Shown piece by piece: positions 45,742-56,117 of a stretch of DNA of 64,000 bases. Below the pieces are notes generated by a model. That model searched no databases and was not told where the DNA came from. It worked only from the letters and a program-made list of their open reading frames with translations. Each line of letters starts with the position of its first letter. Positions within the stretch are counted from its first letter, which is position 1. The DNA comes from [Phialemoniopsis] sp. UDSM-2020 (Eukaryota; Ascomycota; Sordariomycetes; Thyridiales; Thyridiaceae): NCBI GenBank assembly GCA_018873225.1, contig JAEILZ010000005.1, positions 1,426,001 to 1,490,000 on the forward strand. The letters run 5' to 3'. The translations under genes and the position numbers were made by a program.

Positions 45742-46613
45742 ATGTCATCTTCTTCGAGAAGCCAAGCTCCCGTTACAAAGCACTGCAAACTGTCATTTCC
45801 CGACGCAAATGTGCTCCTTGTCGAGATCAACAGGCCAAAGGCTCTTAATTCACTGACTGTAGAAGCCAGTGGCGAGCTAGATCGAGTGTTCGAATGGTTT
45901 GACGAAGACACAAGCCTACGCGTTGCAATTATCACGGGTGCCGGCAAAGCCTTTTGCGTGGGCGCCGATCTCAAAGGTCAGTGCAAGGTGCATCTTGATA
46001 GACAGTGGGAAATGCTGACTATTCAGAATGGATGCACAATAACAAAAAGGGTGTGTCCATGCGGCTGCCTCACAACGGCTTTGGGGGGCTCTCTTTCCGT
46101 CATGGCAAGAAGCCAGTCATTGCGGCCGTCAATGGCCCGGCCTATGGCGGTGGCTGCGAGCTCGCCGTGAACTGTGACCTGATCATCGCAGCTGAGACCG
46201 CTACCTTTTCTCTGCCTGAGGTGAAGCGTGGGGTCACACCCTTTGGCGGAGCACTTCCACGTCTCGTTCGGACAGTGGGCCGCCAGCGGGCTCACGAACT
46301 TGCTCTCACGGGTCGAGTGGCATCGGCCCAGGAGTTCAAGGACTGGGGCCTCTGCAACGCGGTGGTCAAGGATGGTGCCGTGGTGGGCACGGCGCTCAAA
46401 TATGCCAGGATGATTGCATCCAACAGTCCCGATGCCACCATTGTCACCCGGGAAGGGTTGAAGATGGGGTGGGAGGCCCTGGGAGTGGCGGATGCGAGCC
46501 GTCTGTTCTTGGATGGCTGGAGCAAGAGGATCTATGAAGGGGACAACATCCAAGAAGGTCTGAACGCATTTGTGGAGAAACGGGAGCCACGGTGGACTGA
46601 CAGTAAGCTGTAA
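45742..46613 (+). CDS. Enoyl-CoA hydratase 2 (crotonase fold), PTS1
   Basis: Exons 45742-45976 and 46027-46613 around a short 50-nt intron (GTCAGTG...ATTCAG), 273 aa. Oxyanion-hole segments are GAGKAFCVGADLK and VNGPAYGGGCELAVNCDL. Both catalytic glutamates are present (GGGCEL and LPEVKRG), so it should be a competent 2-enoyl-CoA hydratase, unlike the first hydratase in the cluster. The splice gives GADLKEWMHNNKK, as in the family. The C-terminus TDSKL is a canonical PTS1. The donor GTCAGT is slightly unusual, but the unspliced frame breaks the protein. Confidence 0.92.
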
Positions 46614-46842
46614 GTAGTCAAGGTAGTCTACGCCCGGGTTCACGCCGGTTCTCAAGACTTACAAGACACGGGATGCTATCCGCCCCCACTTTTACATACC
46701 CATGTCCATTCTAATGCAGGCCAAACCTGGACGAACAGTCTTGTCAATTGCTGTTCAAGATTGAATGTTCAGTTGTGTCTCCTCTTGCCGAGTACTCCTT
46801 CATGAGAAGATCTTTCATTGACGCTTGTGTGGTGGTGACAAA

Positions 46843-47943
46843 ATGGCTGCCCCAGGAGTTGGGTTTGAATTTCCACCCAAAAAAGTCACTTGGTTGAAAC
46901 GCGATGCGATCCTCTTCAACTGGAGCATCGGTTGCAAGAGGACTGAACCCCATTATCTCTCTGTATGTCTCATCGATTCGATTCAATTTGTGCACATATC
47001 CTGACTAATGTAACTACGAAGGAACTTGATGATAGATTCGCCGTATTCCCTACATATCCGTTGGCTTTAGGTAAGCTCGCGCAAGTCACTAGCAAATACA
47101 GAGTGATGGAACCTGATATTCTCTGTGCAGTGTTCAAACAGGACTCCCAGGAGGTTATCGACTTTTACTCTACCCAGAAGAGTGTCGGGATCCCTGGCGT
47201 GCCGACGCTTGACCCAAGTCGTCTCGTAGACGGAGAGCGGTCGATAGAGGTATTCAAGCGTCTCCCAGTTACATCAGCTGGTCGAGCCTTTGAATTTCGG
47301 TCCAAGATCATCGCGGTCCATGACAAAGGAAAGGCCGGCACGCTCGTGAAATCTCGAGACGATCTAGTTGATACTACTACGGGTGAGGTCTACGCCCGCA
47401 TAACAGGCAGTCTCTTCTATGTTGGCCAAGGAGGCTGGGGCGGACCACGAGGGATCAAGGACAAGGTGCGGTCACCACCGAGTGACCGCAGACCAGACAA
47501 GATACTTTCCATGCACATTGGAGACGAAAGCGCGCATTTGTACCGGTAGGGATATGAGTGCCCTTGGATTCGCGGGATCTGCTGACAATCCCAGACTGAA
47601 TGGCGACTACAACCCTTTACACGCAATACCAGAGCCGGGTCGTATGATGGGGTATGGCGGAGTTATCTTACATGGAGTGTATGCATACAACCGCGTTGCA
47701 CACGATATTCTTCAGGAACTAGGCCAGAGCGATCCAAACTGCTTTAGGGAGATGTACGCAAGATTCTCGGGAGTCGTGAAGCCTGGAGACCAGATAGAAA
47801 TCGACATCTGGAGGATGGGATTTGGAACTGACGGATGGGAGGAGATTCGTTGGGTTGCAAGAGTCGTGGCCACCGGCAACGTCTGTCTCGACGATGGCAG
47901 GATTGTGATCCGGACCGGGACCAAATCACACAGTAAACTTTAG
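46843..47943 (+). CDS. MaoC-like (R)-specific enoyl-CoA hydratase 2, PTS1
   Basis: Hydratase-2 of peroxisomal beta-oxidation, double hot-dog fold. Four exons, 46843-46962, 47022-47070, 47131-47545 and 47595-47943, introns 59, 60, 49 nt, 310 aa. Exon 1 supplies the conserved start VTWLKRDAILFNWSIGCKR; exon 2 supplies ELDDRFAVFPTYPLAL. The active-site hydratase-2 motif (RLNGDYNPLHAIPE, catalytic Asp and His) is created by the third splice, followed by GYGGVILHGVYAYNRV. The C-terminus SHSKL is PTS1. It is the size of the stand-alone hydratase domain of multifunctional enzyme 2 without the dehydrogenase part. Confidence 0.9.
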
Positions 47944-48345
47944 AGGCAATAATGTGAACGACTACTTCGCTGTTCAAGTGAGATGATGCCCTGTGCAGAA
48001 CCCGATGTTAGACCCCCTGCGCCAAGAAACGAGGTGGTACCTCCTGAGTCCGTCGCGCCAAGAAGCGTACAAGCTAAGAAAAACCCCTTGCCGTGCCCCA
48101 TCCGCCTACACGGCTTCGTCACCGTCCCTATCCGGGGTTGAGGGGGTAGCATGCGGGGAAGTCACCCCATGGATCCGGGGTACCGGGAGCTGGGACAGAG
48201 GGAAAGGAGTTGCAAGGAGGCAAGTAGTGGGCTCTGCGAAGCATGTCGCTTGATGTTATCCTGGGCATATAAGTCTAGGAAACGGTCCACTCAACTCACA
48301 TATCCATGCGATCAACCACGTATCGCGTATTCGTCAAGATCAGCC
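47944..48345. promoter_or_regulatory. Promoter of the MFS transporter gene
   Basis: 402 bp with a GC-rich block; contains the palindromic CGG-GGTA-CCG at 48176-48185, about 160 bp before the transporter ATG, and repeated CGGGG words. No gene seen. Confidence 0.4.
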
Positions 48346-50063
48346 ATGTCCGAGAAACAAACCCCTGGTGTCGGTCACGAAGACCACATCTCTCATTATG
48401 AGATGCAAAGCGGTGCAAAGCCTGCTACCGAAGACGTTGGCCTCGACGCCAGCAATATCCCACGTTACGATGACCCCGAGGTCAAGCGTATCATGCGCAA
48501 GGTTGACTGGCGACTGGTCCCACCACTGACTGTTCTGTACCTCCTCTCGTTCATGGATCGCTCAAACATTGGCAACGCCAAGGTGGCCGGCATGAACAAG
48601 GACCTGCAGCTCACTGGATCCCAGTACAACATGGCCCTGACGGTCTTCTTCTTTACCTATGGCATGTTTGAGGTCCCCAGTAATATCGTTCTCAAGTTGA
48701 TGAGACCTTCCTGGTGGATGACAATCTTGGTCGTCACTTGGGGTGTGGTAAGTAACAGCTCATCAGGATGACTGTACTTGGAATCACAATTAACGTGGTA
48801 TTCACAGGTTCTCACACTCCAGGGGATCGTCAAGACTTATCACCAGCTTCTTGTTACGCGAATCTTGATGGGCTTGGCCGAGGCCGGCTTCTTTCCTGCT
48901 GCGACATACCTCTTGACAACCTGGTACTGTCGCTGGGAAGTGCAAACGCGTATATCGATCTTCTTCTCGGCCGCCTCTCTCGCTGGTGCTTTTTCTGGCC
49001 TCTTGGCTTTCGGTATCCAGCATATGGACGGAGTAGCAGGCCTCGGGGGCTGGCAGTGGATCTTTATTCTCGAGGGGATCCTCACTGTGTTGATCGGCTT
49101 CACAATCCCCTTCATTCTGCCCGACTCTCCGAACGCAGCACGTTTCCTTACGCCATCTGAGAAAGAGATAATCAACCACCGTCTGGAGGAAGACTCGGGA
49201 ACAACCGCCGGAAAGGTTGGAACTCAGGGCCCATTCAAGACTAGATATCTTGTAGATGCTCTTCTTGACTGGCGTATCTACCTGGGTTGCATTATCTACT
49301 GGGGTAACAGGTAAGTTTTGTAACTACATCTACACTCTGCTCGTTCGTTTTAGCTGACGGCTTCTGATGATGCATAGCATCTGCATCTACGGCTTCAGCT
49401 TCGCCTCGCCTACCATCATCTTGGAGCTAGGCTATACAGCAGCCCAGGCCCAGCTCCTCACAATTCCGATTTATTTTGTTGGAGCGTGCTCGACGGTCTT
49501 GTTCGCTCATTTTGCAGACAAGCGTCAGAATCGTTGGGTGTTCATCATCATCCCATTTGCTATCTCGGCTGTCGGCTTCATCGCTCTCCTCTCGATCCCA
49601 CACCCTCGGTTACCAGGTCTGACCTACGCGTTCCTCTTCACTATTCCTGCAGGTCTGTACCCAGCTGTTATTGGCTGCATCTCGTGGGTTGGTAACAACC
49701 TTGCACCTACGTGGAAGCGGGCGATCGGCATGGCGTTATTGATGACTGTGGGGAACTTGGGCGGTGCGGTGGGATCCAATATCTTCCTCCAGAACCAAGC
49801 TCCCAAGTATCAACTTGGCTATGGGTTCTCTATGGGTATCTTGATTGCGGGTATCATATCAACAGTGGTTATGCGGATCGCTGTTGGGCGGATCAACAAG
49901 AAGAGAGACCAGATCCCAGAGGAGGATGTCTTGAGGCAATATAGCCGGGGTAAGCTCCAGTCTCACGAGCCTTGGTACTTGAGAAGCAAAAATGACTAAC
50001 TTTCAAACAGAGGAACTTCTAGACATGGGTAACGATTCGCCGCTTTTCAGATACGTTTGGTAA
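48346..50063 (+). CDS. MFS transporter, Dal5/Tna1-type (anion:cation symporter family)
   Basis: Plasma-membrane importer of an organic anion or small acid by family. Exons 48346-48747, 48808-49310, 49378-49949 and 50011-50063, introns 60-67 nt, 509 aa. Family marks: the N-terminal VKRIMRKVDWRLVPPLTVLY, then FMDRSNIGNAKVAGM in TM1-loop, and FFFTYGMFEVPSNIVLK. The amphipathic loop has ILEGILTVLIGF and the PDSPNAARFLTPSEKE motif. About 12 membrane segments. The last, small exon restores the typical end EELLDMGNDSPLFRYVW; without that splice the frame would stop at 49999 after SKND. Likely takes up the pathway substrate. Confidence 0.92.
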
Positions 50064-50579
50064 TCACTGGATGGAACAGACAGCAGGAACGGATCTCGTG
50101 TAGCGAGGGGGCAAGGCCGAAGATCTATTCTGACAAGCAACGAGTTGTGGTCTTCATTACCCTTTCGAAATCTAGTGTACGCAGTGCAATCTGAAAAAGT
50201 TGGGTCATTCGTTGTGCTGTGCCCAATAAACGTGCCTGGTGAAACCTATATCAACGAAGACCACAGCAATGGCCTTATGTGGGCATGATACGGTCTCGAA
50301 AATGCAAAGGGTTGATATTGCATGGCTTAGAGTGAATTGACCCACTGTCTAGGCGTGAAAGAGTTGTTCCGTCTGAATAGGCGGTTGATCGGACTGCACG
50401 GGTCCAGTAGCCGTGAACGGACAAACACCGGTATGCCATCCCGGGCCCACCGGGATGGAGGTGCTTAGCTGCCGTCCTGCCATGCGTGCGCCTATTTCTT
50501 TCGCCCGTTTCTATTGTTAACACATGTCTGCTGGCGGAGATGTATCTGCACGGTGTCTACTAATTGCACCTCTTAAAGC
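50064..50579. promoter_or_regulatory. Promoter of the acyl-CoA dehydrogenase gene with a perfect CGG-N5-CCG palindrome
   Basis: 516 bp. At 50436-50458 there is a perfect 9-bp inverted repeat, CCATCCCGG then 5 bases then CCGGGATGG, which contains CGG-N5-CCG. It lies about 120 bp before the start codon. This is the type of site bound by dimeric Zn2Cys6 factors. Confidence 0.5.
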
Positions 50580-52047
50580 ATGATGACTACGGTAGCCCCC
50601 TTCGCAGAGCCTCTCTGGCACACGCGTGGGCACAGCCCATACTACAACGAACAACACGCCCGCCTGCGAGATGAGGTCAGGGCATATGTCGACAAGTTCA
50701 TCTCTCCAAACTGCGAGGAATGGGAACGTCAAGGGTTCGTTCCTCACGAGGTAAGTAGTGATCTGCTCATCGTGGTGGCTATCAAGGCCGCTCCTAACGT
50801 TGATGTGTCCAGGCTGTGCAACACTTTGCCCAACATGGATTTATGGCAGCCTCCATCTTCCCACTGGCATCACACCATCTAGAGAGCCTACGCCTACCTG
50901 GCGGAGTCCCTGCAGGCGAATGGGGCGAGTTTCATGATCTCGTCTTTATGGATGAGATAGCTCGATGTGGGTATTTGGGTGTCATCTTCGGCTTGGCCTG
51001 TGGCAATATCATTGGCATGCCCCCCATCATCCGGTTTGGCAATGCCACACAGAAACAGCTTTACGTCCCAGACGTGCTGGCAGGGAAGAAGCGGTTCTGT
51101 CTCGCAGTCACCGAACCAGATGCTGGTTCTGATGTGGCCGGTCTGACCACTACAGCCAAGCGAGACGGTGACTTTTATGTCGTCAATGGTGCTAAGAAAT
51201 GGATCACGAACGGATTGTGGGCTGATTACTGCACTGCCGCCGTCCGTACTGGTGGACCAGGCCAGAAGGGTATCTCGGCTTTGATCATCCCCTTGAATAG
51301 TCCCGGCATAACGCGGAAAAGACTCTACAATTCAGGGGTCTCAGCAAGTGGTAGGTCAACATACTGTGATATGACGACCAAGACTGACATAGAAACAAGG
51401 GTCTACGTTCATCGAATTTGACAACGTTCGCGTCCCAGTCGAGAACCTGTTAGGGGTCGAAAACGAAGGGTTTCCTATCATCATGTCTAGTATGTTAAAC
51501 TCTCGAAGCAGTTTTACTGCAATGTCCATTTTCGCTTGACAGCTAGTGAATTGACATCTCTGCAGACTTCAATCATGAGCGTATCTGGCTTGCCATCACA
51601 GCGCTCCGACTGTCACGCGTCTGTATCGAAGATGCTTATCTATACGCGACCCGTCGCCATACCTTTGGCAAAGCGCTGATCTCGAATCAAATTATCCGAG
51701 CCAAAGTCTCAGCTGCCGGCCGTAGCATCGACTCAGCGCAGGCCTATCTCGAACAACTAGTGTACATGCTTGGACAGGCGCAACGCCGCCAAGAGGCGGA
51801 GTCCCCCGGCATGGGCGGCTTGGTAGCGAATTGCAAGGTCCTCGCCTGTCAGGTGCTTGAGAGAGTGAATCGAGAATGCCAACAGATCATGGGAGGTGTT
51901 GGCTACTCGCGTGGGGGCAGAGGCGGGCGCGTGGAACAGATCAGCCGTGACCTTAGGGTCATGGTTGTAGGTGGTGGGAGCGAAGAGATCCTGACTGACT
52001 TTTCGCTGAATCAGGAGGCAAAAGCACTGAGTAGAGGGAAGCTCTGA
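50580..52047 (+). CDS. Acyl-CoA dehydrogenase
   Basis: FAD enzyme introducing the alpha-beta double bond. Exons 50580-50750, 50813-51350, 51400-51489 and 51566-52047, introns 62, 49 and 76 nt, 426 aa. N-terminal helical domain (EQHARLRDEVRAYVDKFISP). The middle domain has the FAD/substrate signature LAVTEPDAGSDVAGLTTTAK and KKWITNG. The C-terminal domain has SNFNHERIWLAITAL (restored by the third splice), GKALISNQIIRAK and QQIMGGVGYSRGGRGGRVEQ, then GGGSEEIL. The last residues are RGKL; GKL is not a canonical PTS1, so location is uncertain, though a peroxisomal acyl-CoA dehydrogenase would fit its neighbours. The double ATG at the start (50580, 50583) leaves the exact start open. Confidence 0.92.
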
Positions 52048-52254
52048 GAACATAAGAGTTGCTTATGAAGCAAATCAAGTCCTTCATCAAGTCTTCATCG
52101 GAACGATAACTCAATAAACATAACATGGCCTTCCCAGCCTCGCCTACCCCAAGCCGGAGCCCCAGACAAGATCGTTTCCGAGTTCACTCCAACTGTACAA
52201 GCCACAAGTTTGGCCTGCATGGAGTTTATTTCGCGAATCAAACTGGAGTATCAG

Positions 52255-52368
52255 GCTGTGTGTTCTGTATTGTTACAAAAAGGATCTAGCATCCCTTCTT
52301 TTTGCATTTTTGCTGTGTGTTCTGTATTGTTACAAAAAGGATCTAGCATCCCTTCTTTTTGCATTTTT
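52255..52368 (+). repeat. 57-bp exact tandem duplication followed by a CTTT microsatellite
   Basis: Two identical 57-bp units (52255-52311 and 52312-52368) beginning GCTGTGTGTTCTGTATTGTT, followed by about five TTTC/CTTT repeats to 52390. Non-coding, just downstream of the cluster. Confidence 0.9.
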
Positions 52369-52771
52369 GTCTTTCTTTCTTTCTTTCTTGCTTTTTATCC
52401 TTCTTTAGCTGCAGGGTTTTTGTTACGACTCCGGGTATTATCCGCCACCCCGTTCGGCAGTGAATGATTTCTTGTGGGTGTGCAGTGTCCAAGATCTTTT
52501 GATTAAAACAAATTACCCGTGCAGAAACCAAATCCTTGGCCAGTCAGTCCCCCTGCTAGAAGCAACGTTATGCTCAATGATCGCATCAACGTTACCACCA
52601 TATAGTAGGAAGACGTCGCTTGAGTCCGCCGTACCTACACAGCGTGCCTCGTAAGCATCCTTCAACATGGGTAATATAAAGACCTTGGTAATCCAGCTTC
52701 GTGCGGTTCAAGTAGAAGGGCAAGTGCCCGGGCCACTTTCATTGCAGTCTTTACGGCTTCCTTCACTCACA

Positions 52772-53226
52772 ATGCGTCTCCTGCCCGGTATCCTCGCAAT
52801 CGTGCTGGCTCACGGCGCAGTTGCTGTCGACTATGGCTCCTGGACCTTGAACGCCACGACTAGTTATTCTAATAGCGGTCAGGAGTGGAAGGACTTTGTC
52901 GCTCAGTACTCAGCAAACCCTGGGAATCGGATCTCCTGTAGTCTTCTTTACGGGCCAGCCGTGGATGGCGAGAAGTCGGCATGCAATGATAGTTCTCTAA
53001 GCTTTGCGTGGGACGAGAAGAAGAGTCAGTGAACCCCTTTTCGAGCGGCACCGGGCCAGCCTCCTAACACGAAGCTTTAGGTGTCACACTGAGACAGGCC
53101 GTCGTTATTGAAGGAGTCCCGGCTATGGTGACAGGCCGGGCATTTCTAGATTGGACGTGTGGCCTAGGCGCAACGCTACGCCGTTGTGATTCCTATGCTG
53201 TAGTGAATGCGACGTTGGCCAGCTAG
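52772..53226 (+). CDS. Small secreted cysteine-containing protein, 132 aa
   Basis: Exons 52772-53024 and 53081-53226 join across a 56-nt intron (GTCAGTG...GCTTTAG, branch CCTAACAC) to 132 aa. MRLLPGILAIVLAHGAVAVD is a clear signal peptide, cleaved near AVA. The mature chain of about 113 aa has four cysteines (ISC, SAC, WTC, RRC), enough for two disulfides, and N-glycosylation sequons (NAT, NDS, NAT). No known family. An in-frame ATG at 52667 would hide the signal peptide internally, so 52772 is preferred. Small secreted proteins of this type are common in plant-associated fungi, but no role can be assigned. Confidence 0.65.
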
Positions 53227-53678
53227 AAAAGCGACAGAGTGTCCCCAAGGGTCACTGGAGAAAGCAGATAGTTCAAGTATTTGATGGCGGGGTGATCCCT
53301 CGAGGCGATCGTTGGATCTATATACTCGATGGCTTTGATAAACATGTCTCGAGATATGGACATAAATATCTGTCTTGCTTCGTGACCCTCGACCTTGGTG
53401 ACAGAAGTACTAGCCTTGCAATTCGCACTGGGCTGGATGTAACATGAATTGCTGGTAGTGGAGAAAACAAGTGCAAGCGAAACATGTACCTCCGTACCTC
53501 TCAAACTCCACAACCCGAGAACCCCACATAACTTCGCTACAACGATCATCGCCCCTCCCCCGATCCCACTTCACACCCCGTCAATTCAATCACCCAGCAG
53601 CGCTAACCGTTCGCATTTGTGAATAACCTCACTTGGCGACTTATACGCCCCCCAAGCCATACATCTCACATAGACCGC
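53227..53678. other. Intergenic, promoter of the CENP-B-type gene
   Basis: 452 bp, no gene seen; C-rich just before the next start. Confidence 0.4.
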
Positions 53679-54983
53679 ATGGCGGACGACACAGCCGTCG
53701 ACACGGCGGTCGCCCAGTCGCCCACCCTGTCGGCCTCGGACGCCGGCGACGACGTCAGCGAGGAGGGCACCACCCCGCAGAAGCAGAAGCAGCGACCAGC
53801 CTCCTCCTCGTCGCCGGCGCCGCCCTCTTCCACTGCACGCCCCATCAAGGAGCGCCACTCCCTGAGCCTCGAGCAGCGCCGCGCCCTGCGCCGCTGGGCC
53901 TCGTCGCAGGCCGTCCGGCCCTCGCACCGCGCCTGCATCGAGTGGTTCCGCCAGCAGTACAGCCACACCATCTCCCAGTCCACCGTCAGCCACTCTTTAT
54001 CTCCGAAATACGCCCGCCTCGACGGCGACCCGCAGCTGTCGGGTTCGCGCCTGCGCTTTGGCAACTGGCCCGACGTCGAGAAGCTCGTCCTGCTGTGGTA
54101 CGGGCAGACCGTGAGCTCGGGAAGGCACCCGACCAACGAGGAGCTCGCCGACAAGGCCAAGGACATCTTCACGCAGCTGCCGCGCTACCGCGACGAGGCG
54201 CCGCCCGAGTTCAGCCCCGGGTGGATCCACCGCTTCAAGAAGCGCTACGGCCTGCTGATGCGGCGCCAGCGCCGGCACGCGAACCACCCGGACCCGGCGA
54301 CCGACGTGCCGTACCTCGTCGACGCGGTTCCGCGCTTCATGAGCGTCAGCCCGGACACGAGCCCCGCCGCCATCAGGGACGCCGTCCAGCGTGTTGTGGG
54401 AGTCGAGCCGAGCCTCGTCATCTGTGCGCGCGTGCGCGACGACATCGTCCGCAGCCTCGGGGTGAACCCGCAACAGCAGGATCAGGACCACCAGGACCAG
54501 CTCCTCCTGCAACCTCAAGACGCACCTCACCTCCCACCCGCGGTCGAGCCCAGCGCCGAAGACTACGGCGACGACGACCCAGAAGTCGTCCTGCAAAACG
54601 CCCTGCGCGCCATGCAACAGGAAGAAGCAGAAGCCGAGGCCGAGGCCGCCGCCATCAGGGAGGCCCGCGACCGCGCGGACCGCGGCCTGCCGCCCCTGAG
54701 CGCCATGACGCAGCAGACCTATGCGCAGCACGCGCTCGCCACCACCGCCTCGGCCGTAGCAGCGTCACCGTCGACGCCGCCGCCGCGGCAGTCCAGCGCG
54801 GGAGCGAGCGCCAGGTTCACGCCCAGCAACGCGCTGCTGACGCTGACGCCCATCCTCGCTGAGGACAACAGCCCCGCCGCGGTGGCCGAGAAGCCCATCC
54901 GGTGCCCCTTTTGTGTGAACCAGAGGATGCTACGGTCCATCAAGGAGGCTGTTGAGCACATGTCTACGCATGTGGTAGTGTGA
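53679..54983 (+). CDS. CENP-B/Tc5-type HTH DNA-binding protein without transposase domain
   Basis: Single exon, 434 aa, GC-rich. Two helix-turn-helix modules: an ARS-binding/CENP-B N-terminal type (about 58-115; LSLEQRRALRRWASSQ, ACIEWFRQQYSHTISQSTVS) and a Tc5/CENP-B type (about 120-195; VEKLVLLWYGQT, NEELADKAKDIFTQLP, SPGWIHRFKKRYGLLMRRQ). The DDE endonuclease domain of pogo-type transposases is absent. A Gln/Asp/Pro-rich middle follows, and the C-terminus has CPFC-x16-H-x3-H, a C2H2-like finger. This looks like a host (domesticated) DNA-binding protein, as with fission-yeast Abp1/Cbh proteins. An upstream in-frame ATG at 53619 is possible. Confidence 0.8.
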   Translation: MADDTAVDTAVAQSPTLSASDAGDDVSEEGTTPQKQKQRPASSSSPAPPSSTARPIKERHSLSLEQRRALRRWASSQAVRPSHRACIEWFRQQYSHTISQSTVSHSLSPKYARLDGDPQLSGSRLRFGNWPDVEKLVLLWYGQTVSSGRHPTNEELADKAKDIFTQLPRYRDEAPPEFSPGWIHRFKKRYGLLMRRQRRHANHPDPATDVPYLVDAVPRFMSVSPDTSPAAIRDAVQRVVGVEPSLVICARVRDDIVRSLGVNPQQQDQDHQDQLLLQPQDAPHLPPAVEPSAEDYGDDDPEVVLQNALRAMQQEEAEAEAEAAAIREARDRADRGLPPLSAMTQQTYAQHALATTASAVAASPSTPPPRQSSAGASARFTPSNALLTLTPILAEDNSPAAVAEKPIRCPFCVNQRMLRSIKEAVEHMSTHVVV

Positions 54984-56117
54984 GCTGTATGGGGATTAGG
55001 ATTTATGATTTATGACATGGCGGCGGCGGCAGGGTCCAAAGCAAAAACACCAGGGAGGCGGGATTTGTGGTCTAGGCGTTATACCCAGGGGGTCGGCTGG
55101 GTTCGATTGTAGGATGCTCTCGAAAGGGTTCGAGGAGCTCTTGATTTGATACCGATTGGGCCACATTTCAGACGAAGACCTTTGCTTGATAGAGTTTCAC
55201 ATTGCGCTATCTCTTGCAGTAGACATGTCGTCCTCAAAATATATATTCATGAAACAGAATCGCTTGATTAAATCATGTCTAAGATGCCAAAAGGTGCCAG
55301 AATTACCGTCCAGACCTTTGTTTGTGCGGCAGGGACCTCTGTCAAACCAAAACCTGCCATCCGACTCGTCGCGTGTCTCCATCACGAATCAACCCGAGTA
55401 GCTCTCACGACGGACAGCCGATCCCATGTGCCCCAAAAAGCCAACCTCAGCTTGGCTCGAAAACGGTACTTGCCCTCCTCGCACCACCTGAAGAATATTC
55501 CATCATCATCCATTCGTATTGTACTTTTTCCCAACCGTCATACATCGTGTCCGTTCCACGCCCATCAACAACTCGAGTCTGGAATCGTCACTGATAAAAA
55601 AAAAGAGGTAGGAGGCCAAGCGAACTTGTCTCGGCGCTCCACAGAAGAAGAAATGCAAGCAAGAAGTGGTTCCCATGAACAGCCACACAATAGAGTAAGG
55701 CAGACAGACTCAGAAACAGAGCGACCGTTAGAACCCATAAATCAGCCATTCGAGACGCTGCGTGCCACATATCGAGACATCGCAGCGTCTTTGGTATCCC
55801 ACTTTCGTCCCCCGGCCTCACGGCACGAACAAGTCTTGGATGCAAGAAAGGCCAGTAAGGTATGTACTGAGTGCGCACCTATCAGGCGCAGCGTCGCAAA
55901 AATAGCGAAGAAGAGAGCGCAGAGCAACTCGGTAGCGACTGGAGAGCCCAGTTGCAGGCCGCGCACACCGTAGTGGTCGAACAGCCTGCTGCTGCTGCAA
56001 ACGTGGGTATGAAGATGCGGTAGTATGCCAATAAGGGCAGCCAATGTCTGCCATGCTGCAAAGCGCGAGAAATGCCAGCAAGAACGCCCAAACGTGTGAG
56101 AAATGTTGTAACCACGC
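54984..56117. other. Intergenic between convergent genes, no gene seen
   Basis: 1.13 kb. A 232-codon open frame (55275-55973) has unfamiliar, low-quality composition and heavy overlap with frames on the other strand; I do not support it as a gene. Confidence 0.4.

Noticed and set aside
46744..46995. 83-codon minus-strand frame opposite the MaoC first exon
   Set aside because: The plus strand here encodes the conserved MaoC N-terminus with correct splice sites, so this is its shadow.
49950..49999. Transporter stop at 49997-49999
   Set aside because: A further 61-nt intron leads to the typical family C-terminus ending at 50063.
53633..54862. 409-codon frame overlapping the CENP-B-type gene
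   Set aside because: Extremely Ala/Arg/Pro-rich shadow of the real frame one base away.
55095..55115. GGGTTCGATTGTAGG as a tRNA T arm
   Set aside because: The stem does not pair and no other tRNA parts are nearby.
55275..55973. 232-codon plus-strand frame
   Set aside because: No family, no signal, overlapping minus-strand frames of similar length; a gene is possible but unsupported.
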